Of a stretch of 64,000 nucleotides of DNA, positions 9,704 through 18,897 are shown one piece after another. The notes beneath the pieces are model-generated. The model was given only the letters and a program-made list of their open reading frames with translations, made no database searches and was not told the origin of the DNA. Each line of letters starts with the position of its first letter. Position 1 is the first letter of the stretch. Source of the stretch: Promethearchaeota archaeon (lineage in GTDB: Archaea; Asgardarchaeota; Lokiarchaeia; Helarchaeales; RDOG01); NCBI GenBank assembly GCA_011365055.1, contig RDOG01000006.1, positions 1 through 64,000 on the forward strand, written 5' to 3'. Position numbers and translations under genes: made by a program.

Positions 9704-10069
9704 ATGGGCAAAGTAACAAAAGTTTTACTTTTATTAAAAAACATGGTATATGAATCAACTAGTCCAATGGAAATCATAAGATTTGCACGTTATTATAAAA
9801 AGAAAGGACTCGATGTACACGTGGTTTTATGGGGTCCGATGGGCATTCTTCTAGGTAAAAAAAACAAAATTGGTAGAATGAAATACGAAGAAGAAATGGA
9901 AGAATGTATTAACATGGGTATAAAGTTTACGTGTTGTGATCTCGCAGCCAAGATAATAGGATTAGACGAGTCTGAATTGATGGAGGGAATTTCTTTAGTT
10001 CCTTCATTTAATGTTGCTGATTTATTATTAGAATATCAAGAAGAAGGACAATTAATTATTTCATTATGA
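9704..10069 (+). CDS. DsrE/YchN-like small protein
   Basis: About 121 residues. The pattern is KVLLLLKNMVYESTSPMEIIRFA, then KKKGLDVHVVLWGPMGILLG, then a Cys pair (FTCCDLAA), ending in AD-rich helices and EEGQLIIS. It resembles the DsrE/DsrF alpha/beta fold (sulfur-relay and related small proteins). The CC at about 89-90 sits near where family members carry a reactive Cys. A GTG at 9689 is an alternative start five codons earlier. It probably shares a transcript with the GTPase upstream. Sulfur transfer is not proven. Confidence 0.6.
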   Translation: MGKVTKVLLLLKNMVYESTSPMEIIRFARYYKKKGLDVHVVLWGPMGILLGKKNKIGRMKYEEEMEECINMGIKFTCCDLAAKIIGLDESELMEGISLVPSFNVADLLLEYQEEGQLIISL

Positions 10070-10070
10070 T

Positions 10071-10991
10071 TTAAAAAAGGGAGCTTGGAAAAAAATAATT
10101 TTTATGCATCCCACTAACAACTAGAATTGTTTTACTATCATTGATTGGATTGTTTTGATAAAATTTATTTATTAAATCATTAAATTCATCGATATTTTGC
10201 GTTCTAATGGATGAAAATAATCCATAATTTTCTCCTGTTCGATACAAATCAATTACTTGCGGATACGTTTTCATATTATTAGCAACGTCATCATAAAATC
10301 CTGGATCTACTTTAAGCCTCATGTAGAATTTTATGGGGCAATTTAAATGATCTGGATTGATAGAAATCGTGAATTTTTTAATAAAATTCCATTCTCGTAG
10401 ATCATTAATTTTTTTATAAATAGTTGGCTGAGATAATCCAATTTTTTTTGCCAAAGATAGTGTATTTAATTTTTCTTTTCCTTGAGCTTGTAGTTCAAAA
10501 AGAATTTCTTTCTCAATATCATTTAAATTCTTTAAATTTCCATCTTCATCAACAAATACGCATCCATATTCTTTATAAGTTTTTAAAACTTCAATTGCTC
10601 TATACGATTCAGCCATAGAATTATCAATCAATTCTAAGTTATTTAAGAATTCTTGATTGTTTAGGAAATTATGTTTAATAATCAGCGAATAATCGCCAAT
10701 AATTCCTTCAAGAGTTTCAAATTTCAAAGATTTAAGGTTCTCTAATACTTTTGGTTTATTTGGATTTGTTTTGATTTCATAAAAAATTTTTTTAAAATAA
10801 AAATAGGGATTGATAATTATATTAAAATTAAAAATAAATCCATCATTTATCAATTGTTTAATACGTTTCTGTAAGGTTATACGTGAAATATTTAAAATGT
10901 CTGCTAAAACCGTTCCTTTCTCCCAAGAATTCTCATTGAGAAGTTGTAGGATTTTTTTATCAATAGAATTTAACATATTTTTGTTCATCAA
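10071..10991 (-). CDS. Lrp/AsnC-type regulator with two HTH units
   Basis: A 306-residue protein with two winged-helix segments of the Lrp/AsnC type. The first is near the N-terminus (SIDKKILQLLNENS ... LADILNISRITLQKRIKQLI), the second around residues 155-205 (LNDIEKEILFELQAQG ... LAKKIGLSQPTIYKKINDL). Each is followed by an alpha/beta stretch resembling a divergent RAM/sensor half. It looks like a fused tandem of two ordinary regulators. The start is ambiguous (TTG at 10991, ATG at 10988 or 10976). It may control its divergent neighbour, the SAH hydrolase gene, but no operator was identified. Confidence 0.75.
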   Translation of the reverse strand: MMNKNMLNSIDKKILQLLNENSWEKGTVLADILNISRITLQKRIKQLINDGFIFNFNIIINPYFYFKKIFYEIKTNPNKPKVLENLKSLKFETLEGIIGDYSLIIKHNFLNNQEFLNNLELIDNSMAESYRAIEVLKTYKEYGCVFVDEDGNLKNLNDIEKEILFELQAQGKEKLNTLSLAKKIGLSQPTIYKKINDLREWNFIKKFTISINPDHLNCPIKFYMRLKVDPGFYDDVANNMKTYPQVIDLYRTGENYGLFSSIRTQNIDEFNDLINKFYQNNPINDSKTILVVSGMHKNYFFPSSLF

Positions 10992-11118
10992 ATTTATTCT
11001 TTTTATTCAATATAACTATAAAGTGTTTTTTTTTTAAAAATTAATTTATTCAATTTATATGATAATGTTTAAAAAAAATATAAAATGATTCAAAGTATAA
11101 AATCTTGAGTTGAAGATA

Positions 11119-12375
11119 ATGGTAGATCATAAAATAAAAGATTTGAACCTAGCTCCCGAAGGAGATCTTTTAATTGAATGGGCAGAAAAAAATATGCCCG
11201 TTTTAATGAAGATAAAAGAACGTTTTGAAAGAGAAAAACCATTAAAAGGTATTAGGGTTGCAGCTTGTTTACATGTAACGAAGGAAACCGCAGTTTTAAT
11301 AAAAACTTTAGTAGCAGGAGGTGCAGAAGTTGCCTTAACAGCTTCAAATCCACTCTCTACTAATGATGCAGTTGCTGCTTCTCTAGCAAAATCAGGAATA
11401 AACACTTACGCTTTTAGAGAACAGAATAATGAGGAATATTACTTGTGTTTAAATAAATCATTAGATATTAAACCTCATATAACCCTGGATGATGGCGCAG
11501 ATTTAATTTCAACGGTACATTCTAAGAGAACTGAATTAATTGATGGGATAATTGGTGGTTGTGAAGAAACCACAACTGGTGTCATTCGTCTTCGTGCAAT
11601 GCATGAAGATGGAGCTTTAAAATATCCTGTTTTTGCAGTAAATGACTCAGCAACAAAAAGATTATTTGATAATCACTACGGAACTGGACAAAGCACTATG
11701 GATGGAATATTACGTGCAACTGCTATTTTAATGGCGGGTAAAAATGTTGTTGTAAGTGGATATGGACAGTGTTCCAAAGGTATAGCAATGAGGGCTCGTG
11801 GTATGGGCGCAAACACCATCGTTACAGAAGTTGAGCCAGTTAAAGCTTTACAAGCATTATATGATGGTTTTCAAGTAATGCCATTAATGGATGCTGCAAA
11901 AGTTGGAGATCTCTTCATTACATCTACAGGGGATAAACATGTCATTGATAAACAACATATGGAATTAATGAAAGACGGAGCAATTATGTGTAATTCCGGG
12001 CATTTTAATGTTGAAATTAACATTCCTGCACTTGAATCAATGGCGAAAAGTCAAAAAATATTACGTCCAAATTTAGTACAATTTACACTTAAAAATGGTA
12101 AAACTCTTGTATTACTTGCGGAGGGACGTTTAGTTAATTTAGCTGCTGCAGAAGGGCATCCAAGTGAAGTCATGGATATGAGTTTCGCAAACCAATCATT
12201 AGCAGTTGAGACAATGGCAAAGGAAGGAAAAAATCTTGAGGTAAAAGTTCATGTTCTTCCTCAAGAAGTCGATAATATGGTCGCAAGTTTAAAACTTGAA
12301 TCAATGGGAGTTAAAATTGATGTCTTGACTTCGGAACAAAAAAAATATCTAAGTTCTTGGGAAGAAGGAACGTAA
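11119..12375 (+). CDS. ahcY: Adenosylhomocysteinase (SAH hydrolase)
   Basis: About 418 residues, full length for the archaeal enzyme. It hydrolyses S-adenosylhomocysteine to adenosine and homocysteine, keeping methylation running. Family features include [17 protein letters not shown], the [13 protein letters not shown] active-site segment, the substrate Lys/Asp in [12 protein letters not shown], and the NAD-binding loop [10 protein letters not shown] followed by [12 protein letters not shown] and TSTGDKHVI. The ATG at 11119 is preferred over a TTG at 11110. It is monocistronic. Confidence is high. Confidence 0.95.
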   Translation: MVDHKIKDLNLAPEGDLLIEWAEKNMPVLMKIKERFEREKPLKGIRVAACLHVTKETAVLIKTLVAGGAEVALTASNPLSTNDAVAASLAKSGINTYAFREQNNEEYYLCLNKSLDIKPHITLDDGADLISTVHSKRTELIDGIIGGCEETTTGVIRLRAMHEDGALKYPVFAVNDSATKRLFDNHYGTGQSTMDGILRATAILMAGKNVVVSGYGQCSKGIAMRARGMGANTIVTEVEPVKALQALYDGFQVMPLMDAAKVGDLFITSTGDKHVIDKQHMELMKDGAIMCNSGHFNVEINIPALESMAKSQKILRPNLVQFTLKNGKTLVLLAEGRLVNLAAAEGHPSEVMDMSFANQSLAVETMAKEGKNLEVKVHVLPQEVDNMVASLKLESMGVKIDVLTSEQKKYLSSWEEGT

Positions 12376-12852
12376 TTTTTTCCAATTTTATTTTTTTTTA
12401 ATTTTTAACTAATATATCACTTATTTTTTTTCCGTATTTTTACCAATCTTTTTAGAGCAAAAATAAATTTTGAGTTTAATTCTATTTATATTTTAAATAT
12501 AAATAGTATGCATATCTATGATATCAATCTAGATAGACGTAAAATTTACTTCTATATATTCATGTTGAGGTTATAATGAAATACGTTAATGTAATTCTAT
12601 TCTCAGACTTCTATCTTTAATGTTTTTAGATGGCTAGAAAATCATTTAAAAATAACTTTTTTGCATTTAATGTTTCGGAAAATCAATTTCTATTTTGTCG
12701 CAATATTATTAAATTTTGGACCAACTACAAATTTTATGAATGAAATTGGTTGACATACAAATGATTTATATTCTAATATTACCTTAAATTTTAATAACCT
12801 TAAAAATTTTCTAATTATAGGTTGTTAATTAAAAAATTAATGGGATGATTTT
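12376..12852. other. AT-rich intergenic region upstream of histone gene
   Basis: About 475 bases without a coding frame, RNA gene or clear repeat. T-runs after 12376 could terminate the SAH hydrolase transcript. The end carries GGGATGATTTT directly before the histone ATG, a plausible ribosome-binding site, and several AT-rich TATA-like stretches that cannot be ranked by eye. Confidence 0.4.
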
Positions 12853-13143
12853 ATGGCAAAAGGAAAGAAAGAACCAGCAAAAGCTGCAGAACCAAAGCCT
12901 AAAGCAGCTCCTAAAGCCCCTGCTGGAGAAAAATCTACTAGAATAATTACTAAATCCGCTTTAAGAAGATTGATGAAGGAAAAGGCAGATGCAGATTTAG
13001 TTGCTTCTTCAGCAATAGTCAAACTCATGGATTATCTTCAAGATAGGGCATCAGAATTAACCAAAAAAGCTTTGGAAATCTGCACTAACGCTAAAAGAAA
13101 AACGGTTATGAAGGAAGATTTAAGTTTAGCCATCAAAGGTTAA
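12853..13143 (+). CDS. Archaeal histone with basic N-terminal tail
   Basis: A 96-residue protein. Residues about 1-28 form a low-complexity tail rich in Lys, Ala and Pro (MAKGKKEPAKAAEPKPKAA). Residues about 30-96 match the histone fold: TRIITKSALRRLMK, ADLVASSAIVKLMDYLQDRASEL, and the family-typical KRKTVMKEDLSLAIKG ending. Classic archaeal histones are 65-70 residues and tail-less; tailed histones are known from some Asgard genomes. It packages DNA as dimers or polymers. The ATG start has GGGATGAT upstream. Monocistronic. Confidence 0.9.
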   Translation: MAKGKKEPAKAAEPKPKAAPKAPAGEKSTRIITKSALRRLMKEKADADLVASSAIVKLMDYLQDRASELTKKALEICTNAKRKTVMKEDLSLAIKG

Positions 13144-13226
13144 ATAAATCTTTATAATTTTTTTATTTTTTTAATTTAATTTTCAAATCTCAAACTTAAA
13201 ATAATTTAATATCTATTTTTAATGAC

Positions 13227-14114
13227 ATGGAATTCTATATATCTCCAAAAAATAACACGTTTTTAAATTCTGAGGAGAAATATTCAGGAGCAAAATTTGT
13301 TATATTAGGAATTCCTTTGGATCTTACTAGTACATTTAGAATGGGAACCAAAGAAGGTCCCGATGCAATCCGATTCGCATCTCAAAATCTTGAAAGTTAT
13401 GATATATTTTACGATTTTGATATTGAAGAACTTAAATTATGCGATTTGGGAGATATAGATATAGTACCAAGAGATTTACATAAGAATTTCGAGAAAATTT
13501 ATGAAGTAACGAGGGAAATAGCAAAAGATGGTAAACTATTAATTTCTCTGGGAGGAGAGCATTTAATTAGTTATCCAATAATCAAAGTATTCGAGAATGA
13601 TTTACTTATTCATTTTGATGCGCATGCAGACATGAGAGATGATTATATTGGTGAAAAATGGACGCATGCATCTGTAATTAAGAGGATAATTGACGAAAAT
13701 AAAGATATAAAAGTCATAAATCTTGGATTACGAGCAACATCAGAGGAAGAAATGCAAATCATTAGAAATTCAAGTAGGTTTAATTACATTGACACATATA
13801 AAATTGAAAAAGGACCAATCGATAATATTACCGGGGAAATAAAGGAATTATTAATTGAAAGTAAAAAGGTTCATATTTCTTTCGATTTAGATATCCTAGA
13901 TCCTTCTGCTTGCCCAGGAGTAGGGAACCCAGAACCTGGTGGTCTTTCCTATTTGACTATTAAGAGGTTATTATCATCTGTTTTAAAACTCTTAAAAAAT
14001 AAAATAACGAGTTTAGATATTGTTGAACTTAATCCATTATTTGATAAAGTATCTTCACCATTTATCGCTGCAAAAATAATATTTGATTTTCTAGCAATTC
14101 TGGGAAAAAATTAA
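13227..14114 (+). CDS. speB: Agmatinase / arginase-family ureohydrolase
   Basis: A 295-residue ureohydrolase. All Mn-binding motifs are intact: GGEHLIS (about residues 110-116), FDAHADMRDD (about 130-139) and SFDLDILDPS (about 217-226), plus GNPEPGGLS near the active site. It most likely converts agmatine to putrescine and urea in polyamine synthesis; the archaeal proteins of this length are usually agmatinases, but arginase or formiminoglutamase activity cannot be excluded. It converges with mfnB, five bases apart. Confidence 0.88.
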   Translation: MEFYISPKNNTFLNSEEKYSGAKFVILGIPLDLTSTFRMGTKEGPDAIRFASQNLESYDIFYDFDIEELKLCDLGDIDIVPRDLHKNFEKIYEVTREIAKDGKLLISLGGEHLISYPIIKVFENDLLIHFDAHADMRDDYIGEKWTHASVIKRIIDENKDIKVINLGLRATSEEEMQIIRNSSRFNYIDTYKIEKGPIDNITGEIKELLIESKKVHISFDLDILDPSACPGVGNPEPGGLSYLTIKRLLSSVLKLLKNKITSLDIVELNPLFDKVSSPFIAAKIIFDFLAILGKN

Positions 14115-14119
14115 TAAGA

Positions 14120-14851
14120 TTAATTCATCAAATTTTTAAATTCTAAGATTTTTTTTCTTTTCATGGTACCATTTAATCTATCATTTTTCTCACAAACGGC
14201 ACCTCGTATTCCAATAATGTCTGGATTTAATGTTTTTAATTTATTTATATGATTTACATTTAGAGATCCAGCAAGAGCAGTTAAGATGCCATTTTGTCTA
14301 CAATTTGTTAGAAAATTCACTAATTTATCATGATCTAAAAAGTCAAATAGACTTTTGCCATCTGTTTTTATCCCAGTATCAATCATGGCAACATCTGCAC
14401 CACTATCAGTAACAATATTTGGTAATTTTAAGGGATTTAAAGCATCAAATCTTTTATAATCTGCATATGTTGCACCAACAACCTTAATAGTTGAATTATA
14501 ATCTTTTACTGTCTGAGTGACTTTTTTTAAAAGATAACGAGCAGATTGCTCATCATTTATTTTTATACCTATTTTAATGTAATTTAATCCTAAAGTTGCA
14601 GCACCAAGTGCAGCAAGTGATGCTGTTCCTGGGAAATTCCGTAAATCACCAATTGTTGCACTAATTTTTAAACTATTATCATTATTATTATTATTTGATC
14701 TTACTAATCTTATTATTTCTTTTATTACATCTGGAAAATTCGCCCCTAATGAACCTTCTAAAGGATTTTTAACATCTATAATGTCAACTACTTGTGAATT
14801 AATGACAATTTTTGCTTCTTCGACATTAAAAGGACTTATTAAGAGTTTCAA
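14120..14851 (-). CDS. mfnB: MfnB, (5-formylfuran-3-yl)methyl phosphate synthase
   Basis: About 243 residues of the DUF556/MfnB family. It makes the furan precursor of methanofuran from two glyceraldehyde-3-phosphate molecules. Seen: KLLISPFNVEEA start, the VDIIDVKNPLEGSLGANFP segment with the catalytic Lys, ATIGDLRNFPGTASLAALG, and a second Lys in KVVGATYADY. The open frame reaches 14887, but the extension has no family match. A TTG at 14851 sits 9 bases after GAGGAG and gives the expected N-terminus, so it is the start. It implies C1 metabolism using methanofuran and tetrahydromethanopterin (inference). Confidence 0.9.
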   Translation of the reverse strand: MKLLISPFNVEEAKIVINSQVVDIIDVKNPLEGSLGANFPDVIKEIIRLVRSNNNNNDNSLKISATIGDLRNFPGTASLAALGAATLGLNYIKIGIKINDEQSARYLLKKVTQTVKDYNSTIKVVGATYADYKRFDALNPLKLPNIVTDSGADVAMIDTGIKTDGKSLFDFLDHDKLVNFLTNCRQNGILTALAGSLNVNHINKLKTLNPDIIGIRGAVCEKNDRLNGTMKRKKILEFKNLMN

Positions 14852-15018
14852 ATAGTAATATCTCCTCGTTGGAACTACTCTTACCAAGATACTAAATTAC
14901 TGTACTTTCAAAATATAAAATTATTTAAGAATTTCTCCAAAACTTTTAATTAATATTAAGAAGAAAAACTCAAATTGTATAAATATAATTAATATAAAAT
15001 CAAAACATGAGGGATTTC

Positions 15019-15549
15019 ATGCCAGACAAGAAGAAGTTTTCTTTAAAGGTTTTGGTAGTTGGTGAGCCCGCAGTGGGCAAAACCTCAGTAATTAGAAGAT
15101 TTTCAGATGGAACATTTGATGAGAATTATGAACACACCATTGGAGCCGATTTTAACATAAAAGTTGTCGAAATTCCAGAGGAAAACGTTGATGTGATTTT
15201 AACCGTCTGGGATATTGGTGGACAAGAGAGATTTGAAGTAATAAGAAAATATTATTATGAAGGATCAAATGCTGCTTTTGTAGTCTGCGATTTAACAAGT
15301 AAACAGACTTTCGCCGAAGTAAATAGATGGTATGCGGATCTTGTTTCTTACCTTAAAGACATCCCAATCGCACTGATGGCAAACAAACTAGATTTAGCAG
15401 AATCTCATGAAGTTACAGATAAAGATCTGGAAGAAATGGTGAAAAATTTAGACCTTCAATTTTACTTTAAAACATCAGCAAAGAATGGTACGAACGTACA
15501 TGATGCGTTTAGGAAGATTGCTCTAATGTGTTTAAAAGGTAAAGTATGA
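15019..15549 (+). CDS. Ras/Arf-like small GTPase
   Basis: About 176 residues with G1 GEPAVGKTS, G2 EHTIGADF, G3 WDIGGQERF, G4 ANKLD and G5 TSAKN. The second Gly of DIGGQ is typical of Arf/Gtr-like rather than Ras-like switches. The frame begins with ATG at 15007, but the ATG at 15019 follows GAGGGATTTC, a site like those before other starts here, so I prefer it. No prenylation motif (ends CLKGKV). The gene for a coiled-coil protein begins 9 bases downstream, which suggests a functional pair. Confidence 0.93.
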   Translation: MPDKKKFSLKVLVVGEPAVGKTSVIRRFSDGTFDENYEHTIGADFNIKVVEIPEENVDVILTVWDIGGQERFEVIRKYYYEGSNAAFVVCDLTSKQTFAEVNRWYADLVSYLKDIPIALMANKLDLAESHEVTDKDLEEMVKNLDLQFYFKTSAKNGTNVHDAFRKIALMCLKGKV

Positions 15550-15558
15550 GGTAATTAT

Positions 15559-16575
15559 TTGGCAACTGTTTTTGAACGACTCGAAATTATAGTAAAGGAG
15601 TTAGCATCTAAAATAGATAATTTAGCTTCTGAAATGGGTAACATAACTGGTATGCTAAATGATTTCAAAACCGAAACTAATAACATGTTTTTGAACTTTT
15701 CAGACATTCTAGCAGAACGTTTTGAAGAAATTAGCGAAAAAATAAATTTTACTAGTGGAATTGCACCTTCTGGAGAAGGAGATTCTAAATTAGCCGATCA
15801 ACTTCGAGTTATGATTGAATCTTCAATTCAAAAAATCCCTACGGGTAAAATATCCCAAGATACATCAAGTATTGATAAAATGGATAAAGAACTTACAGAT
15901 TTGAAGGATTCCGTTGAGATGCTAAAAGATGCGATGAATTATGTTACAAATACTCTTGGTGATGTGTCCAAAAAAATAGAGTTAGTCCCTAGCGTTCTTG
16001 AAAGATCCATTCCACATATTGAAAAAGTTGAAAAAGTAAAGGTATTTGAAGAAAAGGGATTTCAAATAAGTGAATCTGATATAGATATTAGTAAAGAAGG
16101 TTTAGAACAAGTTATTTACAAGGGTGCATTAAGAAGTCAACAACCCAAAGCACAAAAAAGTACCGTAGAACCTGCAATTCGTCCAGATATTGCTAGAATT
16201 TACGGAGGTGTATTAAAACCCCCTTCTACTCCATCAACAATTAAAAGTGCAGCAATCCAACCATTACCTGAAACAAAGACCATTAAAGTGGAAAGCACAC
16301 CCAGAGTAACTGCAGAAAAAGTTCCAGATAAAGTTATTCACCTACTAGAGAGCATCAAAGAAAGACTTCACATAAATGTTGATCAATTAGCATTTGAGAT
16401 GGAGAATATTAGAGATGAAATTGTAAAAATATATAAATTTCATCCCGCATTATATGAATTAGGTACATTTTCGCGCAAATTAAAGAAATATCCTCCAAAT
16501 ACTACTTTAGATGATGATATAAGGAATTTATTATTTGATAAGATAAATGAATGGAAAAAGCGGTTAATATTTTAA
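15559..16575 (+). CDS. Coiled-coil protein, probable partner of the upstream GTPase
   Basis: A 338-residue protein with a TTG start. Residues about 1-160 are amphipathic coiled coil (FERLEIIVKELASKIDNLASEMG and later heptads). Residues about 165-255 are Pro/Lys-rich linker. The last 80 residues are helical with LKKYPPNTTLDDDIRNLL. That ending resembles the C-terminus of the membrane protein at 52245-52865 (LKKYPNDSLFENDLKKL). It is linked to the GTPase by 9 bases, so the two are almost certainly co-transcribed. It could be an effector or membrane-recruitment factor; no known family was recognised. Confidence 0.75.
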   Translation: MATVFERLEIIVKELASKIDNLASEMGNITGMLNDFKTETNNMFLNFSDILAERFEEISEKINFTSGIAPSGEGDSKLADQLRVMIESSIQKIPTGKISQDTSSIDKMDKELTDLKDSVEMLKDAMNYVTNTLGDVSKKIELVPSVLERSIPHIEKVEKVKVFEEKGFQISESDIDISKEGLEQVIYKGALRSQQPKAQKSTVEPAIRPDIARIYGGVLKPPSTPSTIKSAAIQPLPETKTIKVESTPRVTAEKVPDKVIHLLESIKERLHINVDQLAFEMENIRDEIVKIYKFHPALYELGTFSRKLKKYPPNTTLDDDIRNLLFDKINEWKKRLIF

Positions 16576-16821
16576 CTTAATTCTCTTTTTTATTATGTGA
16601 ACCTTAATAATTTCAATCAAATTTAGAAATAAAATTTGATTAAAGAAATGTCTTTACTTGAAAGAAAAATTAGCTGCAATCTAATCGAAAATAAATGTTA
16701 TAAGTTTAGATTTATATCTTTTTAATGTAATTGAATGTTATAATTGTGGATAAAATGTGAAATTATATGACAATTATGCATCGGCGTTATCTTATTTACT
16801 ACGGAAAGGAAAGCTCAACTT

Positions 16822-17190
16822 TTGAGTTTCCCCGTAAAGGAAGCATGGGTTACGGGGTATTGGAAGAATTTATTGGATAATCCCCCTTGTAAGAAACCTT
16901 CTGAACCTCGAAATAAAGATTTTGAATATAATTTTCAAGTTAAAAAAAATTCTATAACAAAGTTAAATGAAGTATATCTAGATTTAATCGGAGAAGAACT
17001 AGATTTAAATCAGATAGAAAAGGAATTAAGCAAGTTCAAGCTGTGTAGGATTGTTGATGAGAACCAAAAATTATTAACGCTAATTGTTCAAGCGGGAGAC
17101 CAGTCAATAGGAACTATTAGCCATTTTCATTTATATTGTAAGGATTTGAATTTTAAGATTATCTCAAAAGAAGTTCATCCGTTAAAATAA
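16822..17190 (+). CDS. Hypothetical protein
   Basis: A 122-residue soluble protein from a TTG start, with GGAAAGGAAAG about 12-20 bases upstream. It begins with SFPVKEAWVTGYWKNLLDNPP and then has alternating strand/helix character (LCRIVDENQKLLTLIVQAG). One Cys near each end. No known domain was recognised. The 246 bases before it hold no visible feature besides AT-rich DNA. It stands alone between the coiled-coil gene and the thiolase operon. Confidence 0.5.
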   Translation: MSFPVKEAWVTGYWKNLLDNPPCKKPSEPRNKDFEYNFQVKKNSITKLNEVYLDLIGEELDLNQIEKELSKFKLCRIVDENQKLLTLIVQAGDQSIGTISHFHLYCKDLNFKIISKEVHPLK

Positions 17191-17313
17191 TAAGAAAGAA
17201 ATAATTTCAATCAAGTAAGAAAGAAAATGAACGAATGAAAATATAATTTTTTTTTACTTATTTAAAGATTTAAAGATAATTAAATAAAAAAAGGTGAAAT
17301 TTGAATAATATTT

Positions 17314-18477
17314 TTATTTTAATTCTTTTTCTCTACTACAAATAGAGACTACGCTTGCAGAACCAGTAGAACCTCTTCCCAAACCAATATTATGTTGTAA
17401 TCCCACGTTCACGTCATCAATTTGTATTTTTCCGGCTTTACCTCTAAGCTGGTCAAAGAGTTCAACTATTTGTGCAACTCCAGTAGCTCCAATAGGATGT
17501 CCTTTGGAAATTAGACCACCACTTGGATTTGCAGGTTTTTGACCATCAAGATTTACAATTCCTTCTTCCAATAATTTAGGACCTTCTCCTTTTTCGGCGA
17601 AACCCAAGTCCTCATAATTGAGTATTTCTGTAATCGTGAAACAATCATGACACTCAAAAAAATCTATTTTTTCAGGACCTATCCCAGCCATTTTATAAGC
17701 AGCATTTGCAGCTGTTTTGGTCGCAGGAAATCCTACAAGAGAATAGTGATCATTGTTAGTCCATGATCCGACACTGCAACAAGATGCATTTACGTAAATC
17801 GGGTCATCTGTATATTTTCTAGCAATATCAGAATTGCATACTAATACAGCAGCTGCACCGTCAGTAATAGGACAACAATCATATAGTCCTAATGGCCATG
17901 AAACCATAGGAGCATTTAACACTTGATCAATAGTAACTTCAAATCGATACATTGCTGGGGGATATAAAGAACCGTTATGATGATTTTTAACAGAAACCAT
18001 TGCGAGATGTTCTTTTCTTGTGCCATATTCATGCATGTGTCGAGTGGCTCGCATTCCAAAAAATGCAGGCATTGTCCTTCCATACGAGCTCCAAAGATTC
18101 TCTCTTCTCGCAATAGCAATTAAACCACCTGGATCATCGTTCATTTTTTCTGCTCCGATGATTAGTGCTACATCCTGTATTCCGCTTGCAACAGCTAAAC
18201 AACCTACTCTAAAAGCATCACTACCCGTCGAACAGCCATTTTCAAGACGAGACCAAGGAATATCATATAATCCAGTTGGGTGAGCTGCAGCAACACCACT
18301 TTTCATATAAGCGCTACCTAAAAATCCACTATCAATCTCATTCGGATTAATACCTTTATCAACTGTTTTTAGACAATTGATATACGCTTCTGAAATCATA
18401 TCATCAAAGTCTTTATGATATAATTCACCAAACCGTTCGATTAGAGCAGCACCAATAATTGCGACTTTCCCTTTCAT
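17314..18477 (-). CDS. Archaeal-type acetyl-CoA C-acetyltransferase (thiolase)
   Basis: A 387-residue thiolase of the SCP-x/archaeal branch. Catalytic Cys in ENGCSTGSDAF (C82), His motifs in ECHDCFTITE and SKGHPIGATG, and the C-terminal QHNIGLGRGS are all present. It condenses two acetyl-CoA to acetoacetyl-CoA. The start overlaps the DUF35 stop by 4 bases (ATGA). In archaea thiolase, DUF35 and HMG-CoA synthase form one complex that channels acetoacetyl-CoA into mevalonate synthesis. Here the HMGS-like member has lost catalytic residues, so the pathway role is uncertain. Confidence 0.9.
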   Translation of the reverse strand: MKGKVAIIGAALIERFGELYHKDFDDMISEAYINCLKTVDKGINPNEIDSGFLGSAYMKSGVAAAHPTGLYDIPWSRLENGCSTGSDAFRVGCLAVASGIQDVALIIGAEKMNDDPGGLIAIARRENLWSSYGRTMPAFFGMRATRHMHEYGTRKEHLAMVSVKNHHNGSLYPPAMYRFEVTIDQVLNAPMVSWPLGLYDCCPITDGAAAVLVCNSDIARKYTDDPIYVNASCCSVGSWTNNDHYSLVGFPATKTAANAAYKMAGIGPEKIDFFECHDCFTITEILNYEDLGFAEKGEGPKLLEEGIVNLDGQKPANPSGGLISKGHPIGATGVAQIVELFDQLRGKAGKIQIDDVNVGLQHNIGLGRGSTGSASVVSICSREKELK

Positions 18478-18887
18478 TTTTTATTCTCCATAACTCTTTC
18501 GATAGGAACTCCTTTAAATGAGCAAATACTTGCATCCATTCCCTTTAGAATTTCTCTATATTCCAGTTTAACCTTCATTCCGACCTTCATTTCTTCAGGT
18601 GCAGTATCAGTCATAAGTACATACAACCTCCCACCACTATCCAATTCTACCATTGCTAGAGGCTGTGGGGTTTCAAATTCTTCAGGTAAGTAGTATTGAA
18701 CAATATAAGAAACAATAGTACCGGTTTTTGATAATGGAAATGTTTTGAAGGAATCAATTGCATGACATTTTGGACATGCTCGTCTTTTTTCAGGGAAACT
18801 CACGTAATTACATTTTTCACATTTCATACCTATTAATCTTGTATTTTGAGGTCTATCTCGCCACCATTTTGGTTTCATAAAACTCAT
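18474..18887 (-). CDS. DUF35 zinc-ribbon/OB-fold protein, thiolase partner
   Basis: A 137-residue protein with a rubredoxin-like zinc ribbon (CEKCNYVSFPEKRRACPKC, about residues 24-42) followed by an OB-fold (GTIVSYIVQYYLP ... ALAMVELD-like strand ... GMKVKLEYREI). This is the DUF35/ACAC family that bridges thiolase and HMG-CoA synthase and holds CoA in the characterised archaeal complex. The gene sits between the two: 10 bases after the HMGS-like gene and overlapping thiolase by 4 bases. Function is assigned by family and context. Confidence 0.9.
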   Translation of the reverse strand: MSFMKPKWWRDRPQNTRLIGMKCEKCNYVSFPEKRRACPKCHAIDSFKTFPLSKTGTIVSYIVQYYLPEEFETPQPLAMVELDSGGRLYVLMTDTAPEEMKVGMKVKLEYREILKGMDASICSFKGVPIERVMENKK

Positions 18888-18897
18888 TTTTATTCAC

